The notes beneath the pieces are model-generated. The model saw only the letters and a list, made by a program, of their open reading frames with translations, searched no databases and was not told the origin of the DNA. From Streptomyces sp. NBC_00576 (GTDB lineage Bacteria > Actinomycetota > Actinomycetes > Streptomycetales > Streptomycetaceae): DNA of 64,000 nt. Within the stretch, counting starts at the first letter, position 1. Each line of letters starts with the position of its first letter. Shown here in pieces: positions 42,406 through 52,000 of the stretch. Both the position numbers and the translations under genes were made by a program. Location: the NCBI RefSeq assembly GCF_036345175.1, contig NZ_CP107780.1, forward strand, positions 4,588,001-4,652,000. The letters are read 5' to 3'.

Positions 42406-43968
42406 ATGAACGGCCTCGACTGGACCGTGCTCATCGCTTACTTCGGTGTGATGGTCGCGATCGGTGTGTGGTCCCACAAACGGGTCGACAACGTCAGTGA
42501 CTTCTTCACGGCGGGTGGAAAGATGCCGTGGTGGCTGTCCGGCATCTCCCACCACATGTCCGGCTACAGCGCGGTGATGTTCACCGGCTACGCGGGCATC
42601 GCCTACACATACGGCGTCACGTCCTTCGTCACCTGGTCCTTCCCCATCGCACTGGGCATCGCCATCGGCTCCAAGCTGTTCGCGCCGCGCATCAACCGGT
42701 TGCGGTCGCGGCTCCATGTGGCTTCCCCGCTGGAGTACCTGAAGAACCGCTACGACCTGAAGACACAGCAGGCGCTGGCGTGGTCCGGGATGCTGCTGAA
42801 GATCGTGGACGTGGGCGCCAAGTGGGCCGCGATCGCGACCCTGTTGTCTGTCTTCACCGGCATGTCCCTCAACCAGGGCATCCTCATCACCGGCGCGATC
42901 ACGGCCGTGTACTGCACGATCGGCGGGCTCTGGGCCGACGCGCTCACGGAGTTGGGGCAGTTCGTCATCCAACTCCTCGCTGGTATCGCGATGTTCGTGG
43001 CGGTGGTCTCCAAACTCGGCGACCACGGAGGATTCTTCGGGGTCTGGGACGAGCCCGCGCTACAGGGGCACGGGAAGCCGCTGGTGGGTCCGTACGGCAC
43101 GGTGTTCCTGCTCGCGTTCCTCTTCATCAAGCTGTTCGAGTACAACGGCGGCATGCTCAACCAGGCCCAGCGGTACATGGCGACGGCCAGCCCCCGGGAG
43201 GCCGAGCGGTCGGCGCGACTGTCGGCGATCCTGTGGCTGGTCTGGCCGTTGGTGCTGTTCTTCCCGATGTGGATGTCTCCGCTGCTGGTCCAGTCGCAGA
43301 AGCCGGACGGGTCCGACTCCTACGCCCTGATGACCGAACAGCTGCTGCCGCACGGGTTGTTGGGGCTCGTCATCGTCGGTTTCTTCTCCCACACGATGGC
43401 CATGTGCTCGTCCGACGCGAACGCCATCGCCGCCGTCTTCACCCGGGACGTCGCGCCGGTGGTCTGGAAGCGGGCGCGGACGTGGACGGACTCGTCGGGG
43501 CTGGTTGCGGCGCGGGTGACGACGGTTGTCTTCCTCGGGCTGTCGATGGCCGCGGCGACGCAGGTCAACTCCCCCGCGTTCAAGGACATCATCACCGTCG
43601 TCATCAAGTGGGTGGCCGGTCTGATGGGTCCGATGGCGATTCCGATGATGCTGGGTCTGCTGCGGCCGTTCAGGCGGTCGGGGCCGACGGCGGCGCTGGG
43701 CAGCTGGTCGATGGGGTTGCTCGCCTTCTGGCTGGTGAACTATCCGATCAACTGGAGCGTGGAGGGCGGGGTGCCGCTCCAGTACCAGGTGTCGATCCCG
43801 CTGGCCGTCTCGCTGGTGCTGTACATCCTGATCGGTTTCCTGCGGCCCGAGGACACGCCGGAGCGGTTGGCGGTCATCGAGGCGGTGAACACGGACGACA
43901 GCGGGAGCGCGGCGGTGCGGGTGCCTGTTCCGCAGCAGCCTGTGGACGTGGCGCCGGTCAAGGACTGA
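42406..43968 (+). CDS. Sodium/solute symporter (SSS family)
   Basis: About 520 residues with about 13 membrane spans. SSS-family marks: MNGLDWTVLIAYFGVMVAIG, the VSDFFTAGGKMPWWLSGISH segment after TM1 and GYSAVMFTGYAGIAYTYGV in TM2. It resembles the sugar/acetate-transporting (SLC5) branch and should couple Na+ entry to uptake of a sugar, carboxylate or similar substrate. ATG at 42406 follows GGGAGGGAG; upstream codons to 42280 are not membrane-like. No regulator or catabolic gene adjoins on this side except the SDR. Confidence 0.92.
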   Translation: MNGLDWTVLIAYFGVMVAIGVWSHKRVDNVSDFFTAGGKMPWWLSGISHHMSGYSAVMFTGYAGIAYTYGVTSFVTWSFPIALGIAIGSKLFAPRINRLRSRLHVASPLEYLKNRYDLKTQQALAWSGMLLKIVDVGAKWAAIATLLSVFTGMSLNQGILITGAITAVYCTIGGLWADALTELGQFVIQLLAGIAMFVAVVSKLGDHGGFFGVWDEPALQGHGKPLVGPYGTVFLLAFLFIKLFEYNGGMLNQAQRYMATASPREAERSARLSAILWLVWPLVLFFPMWMSPLLVQSQKPDGSDSYALMTEQLLPHGLLGLVIVGFFSHTMAMCSSDANAIAAVFTRDVAPVVWKRARTWTDSSGLVAARVTTVVFLGLSMAAATQVNSPAFKDIITVVIKWVAGLMGPMAIPMMLGLLRPFRRSGPTAALGSWSMGLLAFWLVNYPINWSVEGGVPLQYQVSIPLAVSLVLYILIGFLRPEDTPERLAVIEAVNTDDSGSAAVRVPVPQQPVDVAPVKD

Positions 43969-44040
43969 GGGTGCGGGTGGGGTGAGGTGGGGGTGGGGGT
44001 AACTGTTGAGGTTCTCGCCCCCGCCGCCCCTACCCGTCCC

Positions 44041-44120
44041 ATCCCGTTCCTGGGGGCTGCGCCCCCGGACCCCCCTCCGGCCCTGAACGGGCCTTGTCCT
44101 CAAACGCCGGACGGGCTGGA
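44041..44120. repeat. Streptomyces-type interspersed intergenic repeat
   Basis: The stretch GGGGGCTGCGCCCCCGGACC is followed by GAACGGGCCTTGTCCTCAAA and CGCCGGACGGGCTG. This composite recurs between genes across Streptomyces genomes (recalled, not searched). It contains a GGGGGC/GCCCCC hairpin. The wider gap 43969-44299 contains no gene. Confidence 0.75.
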
Positions 44121-44299
44121 GATGCGGGCCGGTCCTGGAGGGGTACTGGCCGGAACCGGAGATGCCGGCCGGCAGCGAGAAGTTCAAGGGCACCCTGGAA
44201 TCGCGCCGAGACGGGTGGCTGGGTGGGAGACACGACCTGGGCTGCACCAGCGTTGCCCCTCAGGCACCGGGCGAGATGAATGTGCCGTCTTCGACCCCC

Positions 44300-44908
44300 T
44301 CACACCCGCCGCGGAAAGTCCCCCCGGGCCGTCTGAGCCAGGCCCGCCAGGAGGAGGGCCGCGGATCCCGCCCAGGAGACCGCGTCGGCGGGTTGTGCCG
44401 CCGGCCACGCCCACCAGTGGGCCGTCTGTTCGGGGCCGTAGCCCATGACGGACACGACCAGGGCGTACAGCGTCGGAATCACTGTTGAGGCGTGGGTGCC
44501 GAGAGCCGCTCTGCCGATGAGGGCGAGCCCGGTGTAGCAGGCCAGGTTGCGGACCGCCGACTCGATCGTCCTGACCGTGAGGTCGTCGACACCGCCGATC
44601 CAGCCTGCCGCAACCGGCGCCGCCACGGCGGCAGTTGCCGCCAACACAGCGACGGCGAGCAGGGAGTCCAGGGCGGCGACTCGGCGTACCGCAGTCGTCT
44701 CGACGGGTGTGGGCGTGCCGTAGCACGCGTTCAGGGCGATGGCCGGCGCCAGGGGGGCGAAGAGGAGGAGCGGGACGTTCGCCGATGTCGCTCCGCCCAG
44801 TTGGGGCAGTGGCAGGCTGCTGTTGCCCAGGACGAGGCTCACGGCCCAGAACCCGGCGGTGACGATCACGAGCAGGGCCATGCGTCGTGTGTGGAGCCAC
44901 CAGATCAT
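44300..44908 (-). CDS. Small polytopic membrane protein of an ABC operon
   Basis: About 202 residues with six hydrophobic spans (for example MALLVIVTAGFWAVSLVLG, LLLFAPLAPAIALNA, LLAVAVLAATAAVAAPVAAG). Its ATG overlaps the stop of the upstream membrane-protein gene by four bases. Last gene of a three-gene set with an ATPase; probably a second permease subunit. No family recognised. Confidence 0.78.
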   Translation of the reverse strand: MIWWLHTRRMALLVIVTAGFWAVSLVLGNSSLPLPQLGGATSANVPLLLFAPLAPAIALNACYGTPTPVETTAVRRVAALDSLLAVAVLAATAAVAAPVAAGWIGGVDDLTVRTIESAVRNLACYTGLALIGRAALGTHASTVIPTLYALVVSVMGYGPEQTAHWWAWPAAQPADAVSWAGSAALLLAGLAQTARGDFPRRV

Positions 44909-46239
44909 CGCGGCATGCACCGCACCTGGGCGAGGGTGGCGCGGTACCAGTCCTTCTGGTTGCCCAGGGGGGAGTCGAGGACGTGTCCGACGGGCGCCCA
45001 TATCCGTGGGTCGGTGCGGAGGCGTGCGTCCTGTGGAGTCATGCCGGCGCGTACGGCGAGCCAGCTGCGGAGCTCGTCCTCGGCGTCGTACGCCCGTTGT
45101 GCGGCGGTGGCGGGGTCAGCCGGGCAGTTCGCGTGCGCGCTGTTCTCGTCGTGCGGGCTGTCGACCAGCGTCACGGTGAGATCGGAGACGAGGCCGGTCA
45201 CGATGTCCTGGCTGGTGAAGCCGGGGTCCTGGCGGACCGTCACCGTCCACTGCCTCTGGTGTGTCTGGCCGGGCTCGGGCTGCTGGAGGCTTTCGGTGAT
45301 GACGTCCGGTGAGGTCACTCCGACGAGACGGAGGCGTTCGGCGGCTGTGCTCACGGCGCGGGCCGTCTCGGCGAGACGGGGCTCGTGCTCGGGCCAGACG
45401 CACACCCGTGTGCCCCGGGAGTCGGCGCAGACCAGTTCGGACGCCGGGCGCGTCCGGATCGCGTCGGGGCCGAGTCCGTCCACGAGGCCGACGCTCGCCG
45501 TGGTGGTGGCTGCGGCGACGGCCAACGCCAGTGCGGCACCCGCGTACGGGACGAAGCCGGGCAGGGTTCCCAGCCGCGGTGTGTGCCGGGAGAGCGTCGC
45601 GGCGGCGACGGCCACGGCGGCCAGGCCGACCGCCACCAGGGCGGGTCCGACGATGCCCGCCGGGTCGACCGCGGAGGTGTTCATGCAGCAGCCGGAGGCC
45701 GGCCGGGTGAGGTGGCGCAGCCACAGGGGCTCCAGCGCGGGCGGGTACACGTTCCACAGGTAGTCGCCGATCAGCACCACGGGGACGGCGGCCACCGCGG
45801 GCAGCCACATGCCGACCGCGTAGCCGACGACGACATGCGCGCACACGATGAGGCCGGCCGAGGCGATGATCCGGGCGTCCGGCCATCCCGGAGCCGACTC
45901 CATGTGCAGGCGGGCCACGGCGAGTGCGGCCGCGAGGGCGAGGAAGCCGAGCAGTACGACCGGTGTGAGGGCTGCCACGGCGATCTGCCACCCGTTGCGG
46001 GTCGGGGTCCCGTCCCCGATCCGGGCGCGGCGGATTCGTCCGGCTTCCCAGGCGGCGCAGGCCGCGGTGACCGGGGCGATGAAGATCAGGGCCGAGACGG
46101 CCTTGGCGGTGGCCGCGGTCCAGTAGCCGTCCAGATCGCCGGCGACGTAGTCCGAGGAGACGTAGAGGGCGACGATGACCAGCAGCAGGGGAGCGGCGAG
46201 GACCGCCGAGTTGGCGCGCGGGTGGAGGCGGAACATCAC
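44905..46239 (-). CDS. ABC-associated membrane protein with extracytoplasmic C-terminal domain
   Basis: About 444 residues. About eight spans occupy residues 10-265, followed by about 180 soluble residues with paired cysteines (VCADSRGTRVCVW, then NCPADPATAA and a terminal RCMPR), implying a disulphide-bonded domain outside the cell. The GTG at 46239 overlaps the ATPase stop as GTGA; ATG at 46242 is equally possible. Encoded between the ATPase and the small membrane protein, it is the likely main permease. Substrate unknown. Confidence 0.8.
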   Translation of the reverse strand: MMFRLHPRANSAVLAAPLLLVIVALYVSSDYVAGDLDGYWTAATAKAVSALIFIAPVTAACAAWEAGRIRRARIGDGTPTRNGWQIAVAALTPVVLLGFLALAAALAVARLHMESAPGWPDARIIASAGLIVCAHVVVGYAVGMWLPAVAAVPVVLIGDYLWNVYPPALEPLWLRHLTRPASGCCMNTSAVDPAGIVGPALVAVGLAAVAVAAATLSRHTPRLGTLPGFVPYAGAALALAVAAATTTASVGLVDGLGPDAIRTRPASELVCADSRGTRVCVWPEHEPRLAETARAVSTAAERLRLVGVTSPDVITESLQQPEPGQTHQRQWTVTVRQDPGFTSQDIVTGLVSDLTVTLVDSPHDENSAHANCPADPATAAQRAYDAEDELRSWLAVRAGMTPQDARLRTDPRIWAPVGHVLDSPLGNQKDWYRATLAQVRCMPR

Positions 46240-47006
46240 CATGTCTCGCCCCCGCCGAGAACCGCCGCGTAGGCGCCGTCCGCGACGCGGCCCGACGCCG
46301 TGTCGTCGGGTGCCCGGGCGTAGAACTCCTCGACGGTGCCGCTGAATCGGACCGTCCCGTCCGACAGGACGACGACATGGTCGTAGACCTCGGAGAGGTC
46401 CTCGGTCTGGTGGGTGGAGACGACGACGTCGGCGCTCTCGGAGAGCTGCTCGACGACCTTCCGGAACGTGCCCCGCTGGGCGGGGTCCAGGCCCGCTGTC
46501 GGTTCGTCCATCAGCACGAGCCGGGAGGAGTGCACCAGTGTCTGGGCGACGCCGACGCGGCGCAGTTGGCCGCCGGACAGCGATGCCGCCTGCTGGCCGG
46601 CCTTCTTGGCGAGTCCCACGCGCCCGAGTGCCTCCAGGGCCTGGTCCCACGCCTCACGTCGTGACATGCCCTTGAGCCACCCTGCGTAGGCGACCTGTTC
46701 CTGGCACGTCATACCGGGAACGGGGGTGATGTGCTGGGGCATCCACCCGACCTGGCGTCGGTAGGCGCGTAGTTGGGAACGCGCGGCGGGGTCGAGTCCG
46801 GCGAAGGAGACGGTGCCGGTCCGGGGCTTCAGTGCGGAGGCGGCGAGAGCCAGCAGTGTGGTCTTGCCCGCGCCGTTGGGCCCGAGCAGGACGGTGCGGC
46901 CGGCGGGGAAGGCGAAGCTGAGTCTGTCGAGGACGACCGGGCCCCGCCGGTACTGATAGGTGCAGGTGGCGAACTCGACAGACACAGCCTCACAGCCTTC
47001 TTGCAT
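46236..47006 (-). CDS. ABC transporter ATP-binding protein
   Basis: About 256 residues. Walker A LLGPNGAGKTTLLAL, Q-loop in MPQHITPVPG, signature ASLSGGQLRRVGVA, Walker B LVLMDEPTAGLD and H-loop STHQTEDL are all present. This is the single-domain ATPase type used by drug, bacteriocin and membrane-stress exporters. Starts at 47006 (ATG) and 46985 (GTG) are both plausible; 47006 is given. Translationally coupled to two membrane proteins downstream and 85 bases after the small secreted protein gene. Confidence 0.93.
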   Translation of the reverse strand: MQEGCEAVSVEFATCTYQYRRGPVVLDRLSFAFPAGRTVLLGPNGAGKTTLLALAASALKPRTGTVSFAGLDPAARSQLRAYRRQVGWMPQHITPVPGMTCQEQVAYAGWLKGMSRREAWDQALEALGRVGLAKKAGQQAASLSGGQLRRVGVAQTLVHSSRLVLMDEPTAGLDPAQRGTFRKVVEQLSESADVVVSTHQTEDLSEVYDHVVVLSDGTVRFSGTVEEFYARAPDDTASGRVADGAYAAVLGGGETW

Positions 47007-47091
47007 ACCTACGGATGTACACACACGCAGACGCACAGATACACAGACGTACAGAAAATGACGGTGCTTCGGCGCGCCGCTCAGCACCGGG

Positions 47092-47517
47092 TCAGTATCG
47101 GACGGAGACCGAGTCGACCTTCAGGTAGTAGCCCGAGGAGGCGTCCTGGATCTTCGTCACGGTGAAGTGGTAGTCGCCCTTCGGCTGGTCGCCGAAGGCG
47201 TGGGAGGCCGAGCTGGAGCAGTGGAAGGTGTAGCGGCCGCGGTCCTCGTCGGGCTCGACGATCGAGGTCTCACGGGTCAGCTGGAGCTGCGTGTTGTCGA
47301 CCGGGGCGCCCATCCCCCCGTTGCTGCAGCCGCTGAGGGAGATGGAGGTGCTGACGCTGTCGTTGTTGTTGTCGGTCCACGTACGGGAGTTGAACCCGGT
47401 GCGGACCCCGTTCATGCTGGAGCTCCAGTTGCCCTCCGCCTGAGCGGGTATCGCGCCGGCCATGACGGCCGCCGCGGCACACCCGGTGACGGCCGCGATC
47501 ATCCTCTGTCTGCGCAT
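47092..47517 (-). CDS. Small secreted beta-rich protein
   Basis: 141 residues. A Sec signal peptide (MIAAVTGCAAAAVMAGAIPAQA) precedes about 113 mature residues. These contain two cysteines (SGCSNGG and FHCSSSA) likely bridged, many Asn/Ser/Thr, and FNSRTWTDNNND. It looks like a compact beta-sandwich; no family is recognised. The start follows GAGGGGACG. First gene of, or just ahead of, the ABC operon, so it may be the exporter's partner or simply share a promoter. Confidence 0.75.
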   Translation of the reverse strand: MRRQRMIAAVTGCAAAAVMAGAIPAQAEGNWSSSMNGVRTGFNSRTWTDNNNDSVSTSISLSGCSNGGMGAPVDNTQLQLTRETSIVEPDEDRGRYTFHCSSSASHAFGDQPKGDYHFTVTKIQDASSGYYLKVDSVSVRY

Positions 47518-47635
47518 GTTGCGTCCCCTCGTTTTTCTGTGTGGATCGGGGACCGACGCTACGCAGGACGATCTTGCTGCAGGTGAACGGCGAGAGAAGT
47601 GATCATGGAGGTCCCCCTCCACGACCAGCACACCC

Positions 47636-48769
47636 TCACGCCCGCGGATACCGCGCGAGCCACCCCGGGGAGGACCCTGCCGGGCCGTGCAGGGCCGGGC
47701 CCTGGGTCATCTCCATCGCGAAGTCGTCCGCGAGGACCAGCATCGTCGGCCGGCCCTCCAGTTCCGCCAGCCAGGCGGGCGGGAGCGCCGTCTCGCCGTG
47801 CAGGGCGCCCAGCAGGCCGCCGGTCAGGGCGCCCGCCGCGGCCGAGGGGCCGCCGTGGTTGACCGACAGGGACAGGCCGTGGCGGACGTCCTCGCCGACC
47901 AGCGCGCAGTACACCGCCACCGACAGAAGGCCCTCCGCCGTGCAGGCGCCGGCCAGGTCCTCGACCCGGGCGGGGGACGGGATGCCCTGGCGTACGGCGC
48001 CCAGAGCACGCTGGAGGGCCTCCGCGACCTGCTGGTGGCCGGGTCTGGCCGCCAGCAGGGCCAGCGCCCTCTGCACCGCCGCGTCGAGGCTCTCACCGCG
48101 TGCGAGGCCGTGCACGATCACGGCGTACGCGCCCGCCGCCAGGTAGCCCGTCGGGTGGCCGTGGGTCTGCGCGGCGCACTCCACCGCCAGCTGCATCACG
48201 AGCTGCGGCTCCCAGCCGACCAGGAGCCCGAACGGGCCCGAGCGGGCCGCCGCCTCCGCCCCCGCCTCACCGGGGTTCTTGGGCGCGTCCAGGGTGCCCA
48301 TCGTCTCGTCGCCGAGGCCGAGCACGCAGGCGAGGGCCGGGTCGCGGGGGGCGTACAGCCATTCCTCGCGGGCCAGCCAGCCGTCGTCCTTGCGGCGTTC
48401 GTCGGGGCCCCAGTCGCTCTGGGTGGCCGCCCAGCGGCGGTAGGCGCGGTGCAGGTCGGTCGGCGGGTGCCAGGCGCCGGTGTCGCGGCGCACCTGGGCG
48501 CGGATCAGGCCGTCCAGGGTGAAGAGGTTGAGCTGGGTGAGGTCGGTGATCGCGCCGCGTCTGCCGTACGCGAAGGCCAGATCGGTGAGGCCCTCCGCGC
48601 CGTACGCCTCGTGGACGGAGGCGAGGGTGAGTCCGTCGAGCGGGGCGCCCAGGGCGTCGCCGAGGGCCGCGCCGAGCAGGGTGCCGCGGACCCGGCTGCG
48701 GAAGTCCTGCTGCTCGGAGCGGCCCCAGATGGCGCCGGACGCGGCACCGGTCACGCCACCGGATGTCAT
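47636..48769 (-). CDS. ADP-ribosylglycohydrolase-family protein
   Basis: About 377 residues. The DraG/ARH fold signature appears at the N-terminus (RGTLLGAALGDALGAPLDGL), with TDLTQLNLFTLDGLIRA and the late metal segment SVNHGGPSAAAGALTGGLLG. In the canonical family the early site is a DDT/TDDT metal motif and the late site G-D-D/N-D-T; here TDLTQ and VNHGGPS are altered, so metal binding may be weakened. It would remove ADP-ribose from arginine or another acceptor. ATG at 48769 or GTG at 48778 are both possible. Confidence 0.86.
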   Translation of the reverse strand: MTSGGVTGAASGAIWGRSEQQDFRSRVRGTLLGAALGDALGAPLDGLTLASVHEAYGAEGLTDLAFAYGRRGAITDLTQLNLFTLDGLIRAQVRRDTGAWHPPTDLHRAYRRWAATQSDWGPDERRKDDGWLAREEWLYAPRDPALACVLGLGDETMGTLDAPKNPGEAGAEAAARSGPFGLLVGWEPQLVMQLAVECAAQTHGHPTGYLAAGAYAVIVHGLARGESLDAAVQRALALLAARPGHQQVAEALQRALGAVRQGIPSPARVEDLAGACTAEGLLSVAVYCALVGEDVRHGLSLSVNHGGPSAAAGALTGGLLGALHGETALPPAWLAELEGRPTMLVLADDFAMEMTQGPALHGPAGSSPGWLARYPRA

Positions 48770-49006
48770 CACACCCACCTCGGACCTCCCTCACAGCATC
48801 GTTCGTACGATTGACAGCTCAGCACTGTAATCGACCGGGAACGGTCCGTTCAGGGCTCGGATTGGTATGCGGAATGTGGCACGAGTGGTCATGACTCGGC
48901 ATGAGTGATCCCGGCTGGTCACCAATCGAGAGGCTTACGCCCTACCCACGCAACCCTCACAAACCCCCCATGTTCCAGATCCCGCACACCTCGCGCTTCG
49001 CACTCG

Positions 49007-52000
49007 TCACTCCGTGAACCGCCGGCTGATCCCCTCCCTGGCCTCCCGCACCCGGTCCAGCCGTACGGCGATCCGCTCCCCGTCCGCCGCCGCACCGCCC
49101 TGCGCCAGCGTCTGCGCCTGCGCCACCTCGCTCAGCAGGTCGGCCAGCCACGCCACATCCACCCACTCCCGCGTCCCCGAGAGCAGGCTTGCGAGGTGTC
49201 CGTCCAGGCCGGCCCAGTCGCCGAGGCCCGCCGCGATCACCGCGTGCAGGAAGTCGAAGGCGCCCTCGGTCAGCTCCCAGCCGGAGGCCAGCCGGTCCGC
49301 CTCGCGCCAGACCGGGCGGGCCGCCTCGATGCCCTGCTCCCCGCCGACCGCGAGGGCCAGACAGAAAGCACCGCCGGCCTCGTGCAGGACGCGCATCCGC
49401 TCCGCCGTCTCCCGGGCCGCCGCCCACTGCCCCGCCCTGCGCTGGGTGCGGGCCAGCTCCTCCAGGCCGGCCGGCTCCACGAGCCCGTGCCGCGCGGCCT
49501 CCGCGAGCGCTGACGCCGCGTCCTCGGGGCGCCCGTCCAGGAGGTGGATCTGCGCGAGGGTGTGGTGCGCCCAGGCAAGGTCGTCGCCGATCACGAGGTA
49601 GCGGTGGAGGTCGGTGCGGGCGTCCTCGGGGCGGCCCACCGCCAGCAGGGTCATGATCCGGCGCATCAGATGCCAGGCCCCGTCCGGGTCGAGCGCGACC
49701 GCCCGGTCAAGATCCGCCAACGCCTCCCCGTACAACCGCAGTTCGTGCAGTACGGCACCCCGGCAGCCGATCGCCCACACACTGTCCGGCGCCAGCGAGA
49801 GCGCCCGGTCCAGATCCGCGCGCGCCTCCTCGAACCGGCCCAGGCAGCGCAGTGCCTCGCCCCGGTTCCACAGCGCCCACGCACTGTCGGGCTCCAACTC
49901 GACCGCCCTGTCGGCGTCTTCGTACGACGCCTCGTATCCGTCGACCCGACGGTGCACCACCGAGCGCTGCACCAGCGCCCAGGCGTACGACGGATACAGC
50001 TCCAACGCCTTGTCGAGATCGGCCAACGCCCCGCCGTGGCGGCCGAGTCGGCTGCGCGAGGCGCCCCGGCTGGCGTACGCCGACGCGTACGCCGGGTCGA
50101 GTTCGAGGGCCCGGTCGTAGTCGGCGAGCGCCTCGGCGTCGCGGTCGGCGCCTCGCAGCGCGTCGCCGCGCTGGCACGCGACCCAGGCCAGCTCGGGGCC
50201 GAGCGCCACCGCCCGGTCCAGGTCGGCGAATTGGGCGGCCCGATCCCCGCGCGAGCGGTGCACCCTGGCCCGCCGGACCAGCGCCCACACGTGCTCGGGG
50301 TCCAGTTCCAGGGCCCGGTCGAGGTCGGCGAGCGCCTGCTCGGTGTCGCCGGTGCCGTGCCGGGTGACACCACGGGAGGCCCAGGCGCCGGCCAGCTCGG
50401 GGCCCAGGACGACGGCCCGGTCCAGATCGCGGACCGCTTCCTCGTGGTGGCCGAGGATGCGGTGGTAGTCGCCGCGTACGAACAGGACGCGCGCCGTGTC
50501 GGGGGCCAGTTCGTCGGCCCGGTCGAGGTCGGCGATGGCGGCGGCGTAGTCGCGCTGTTCGGCACGGGTGACGCCCCGGCCGTAGTAGGCGCGCTCCAGC
50601 CCGGGATCGAGGGCGACGGCCTGTTCGTACTCGCCGAGGGCCTTCTCGTACTCTCCGCCCAGCCGCAGTTCGCGCCCGCGCAGCATGCGCGCGACGGCCT
50701 GCCCGTGCGTATCGAGCCCGGCCCGGCCCAGCAGCAGCGCGAGCGCGCCGAGCACCCCGCCGTCCCTGCCCTCTCTGCCGTCTCTGCCGTCTCTGCCGTC
50801 TCTGCCGTCCTCGGCCGCGGAGAGCGCGGCGATCAGATCCCGCCCCCAACTCGCCACGGCTGCCGCCTCGTTGTCGTCCCCCGCCTCCACCAGCACCCGC
50901 GCCCACCGCCGGGCGACCACCTCCCCGTGGTCGCAGGCGTCGACGCCGTCCCGCAGGACGACGGGGAGCGCGGCACGGGGAGACGCACACAGCAGGTGGT
51001 AGGACTCCGCGAGCCGCAGCTCCCGCCACTCCTCCTCGCCCCACAACTCATCGGCGGACAGCGGGACTTCGACCTCCGCCCGCCATCGCCCGAAGGTCTC
51101 GGCGAGACGGGTGTGACGTTCGGCCCAGCCGCGCGGGGAACGACGGCGCTGCAGACGGAGCATCGGAGCGCGCACGACATCGTGGTACTGGATCCGGTCG
51201 CCCCGCTCGCTGACGAACGGAAGCGACCTCAACCATCCGTAGAGCGCGTCGAGTTGATCCTCCTCGCAGTCGACGGCGGCGCGGAAGACGTCCGCGTCCA
51301 GACGCCGGGGCAGGGCGCAGGCGAGGGCGGCGGCCTGGCGCACCGGGTCGGTCTCCCACTTCAGGAACCGGCCCACGGCGGTCGCGCTCGGGTCGCCGAC
51401 GTCGTCCGGGTCGGCGGGGCGGGCCTCGGCGAGGGTCGACACCAGCACCGGCAGCCCACCCGTGAGCCGCAGCACCTCCTCGACGACCGGCTCGTCCGTC
51501 ACACCCTTGTCGGCGAGCAGTCCCCGCGCCTCGGCCTCCGTGAACGGCCCGAGCGGCACATCGGCGACGAAGTCGGCGAAGCCGCCCCAGCGCCCGGTGT
51601 CGAAGGGCCGCTGACCTGCGGTGACGAGGACGAGGTTGGCGGGGAAGGAGAGGTCGCCGTAGCGGTCGGTGGTCATGATGTCGTGCAGCCAGCCGTCGAG
51701 GAACGGGCCGGTGCGCTCGTACGTGTCGAGGAACAGGACGATCCAGGGCACGACGGCGCAGATGTCGTTCAGCTCGGCGAGCAGCACCGGGGTGAGGACT
51801 CGCTCGGGTGCGAGGACTAGCTGTACGTCGTCCTGGTTGCGCAGCCTGGCGGCGATCCCGGCCCGCACCCAGTCGGCGCCCTGCGCGATCCGGTCGGCGT
51901 CGAGGACACCGGCGAGCGGTCCGACGACCGGGATGAGTCCGGCGCCGACAAGCCCGATCCGGGCGGCCGTCAGACTGCCGGCCGAGGGACTCTCGGGCTG

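Noticed and set aside
49544..51820. A 758-codon plus-strand frame over the NTPase-TPR gene
   Set aside because: Shadow frame with no domain; its repetitive look only mirrors the TPR codons.
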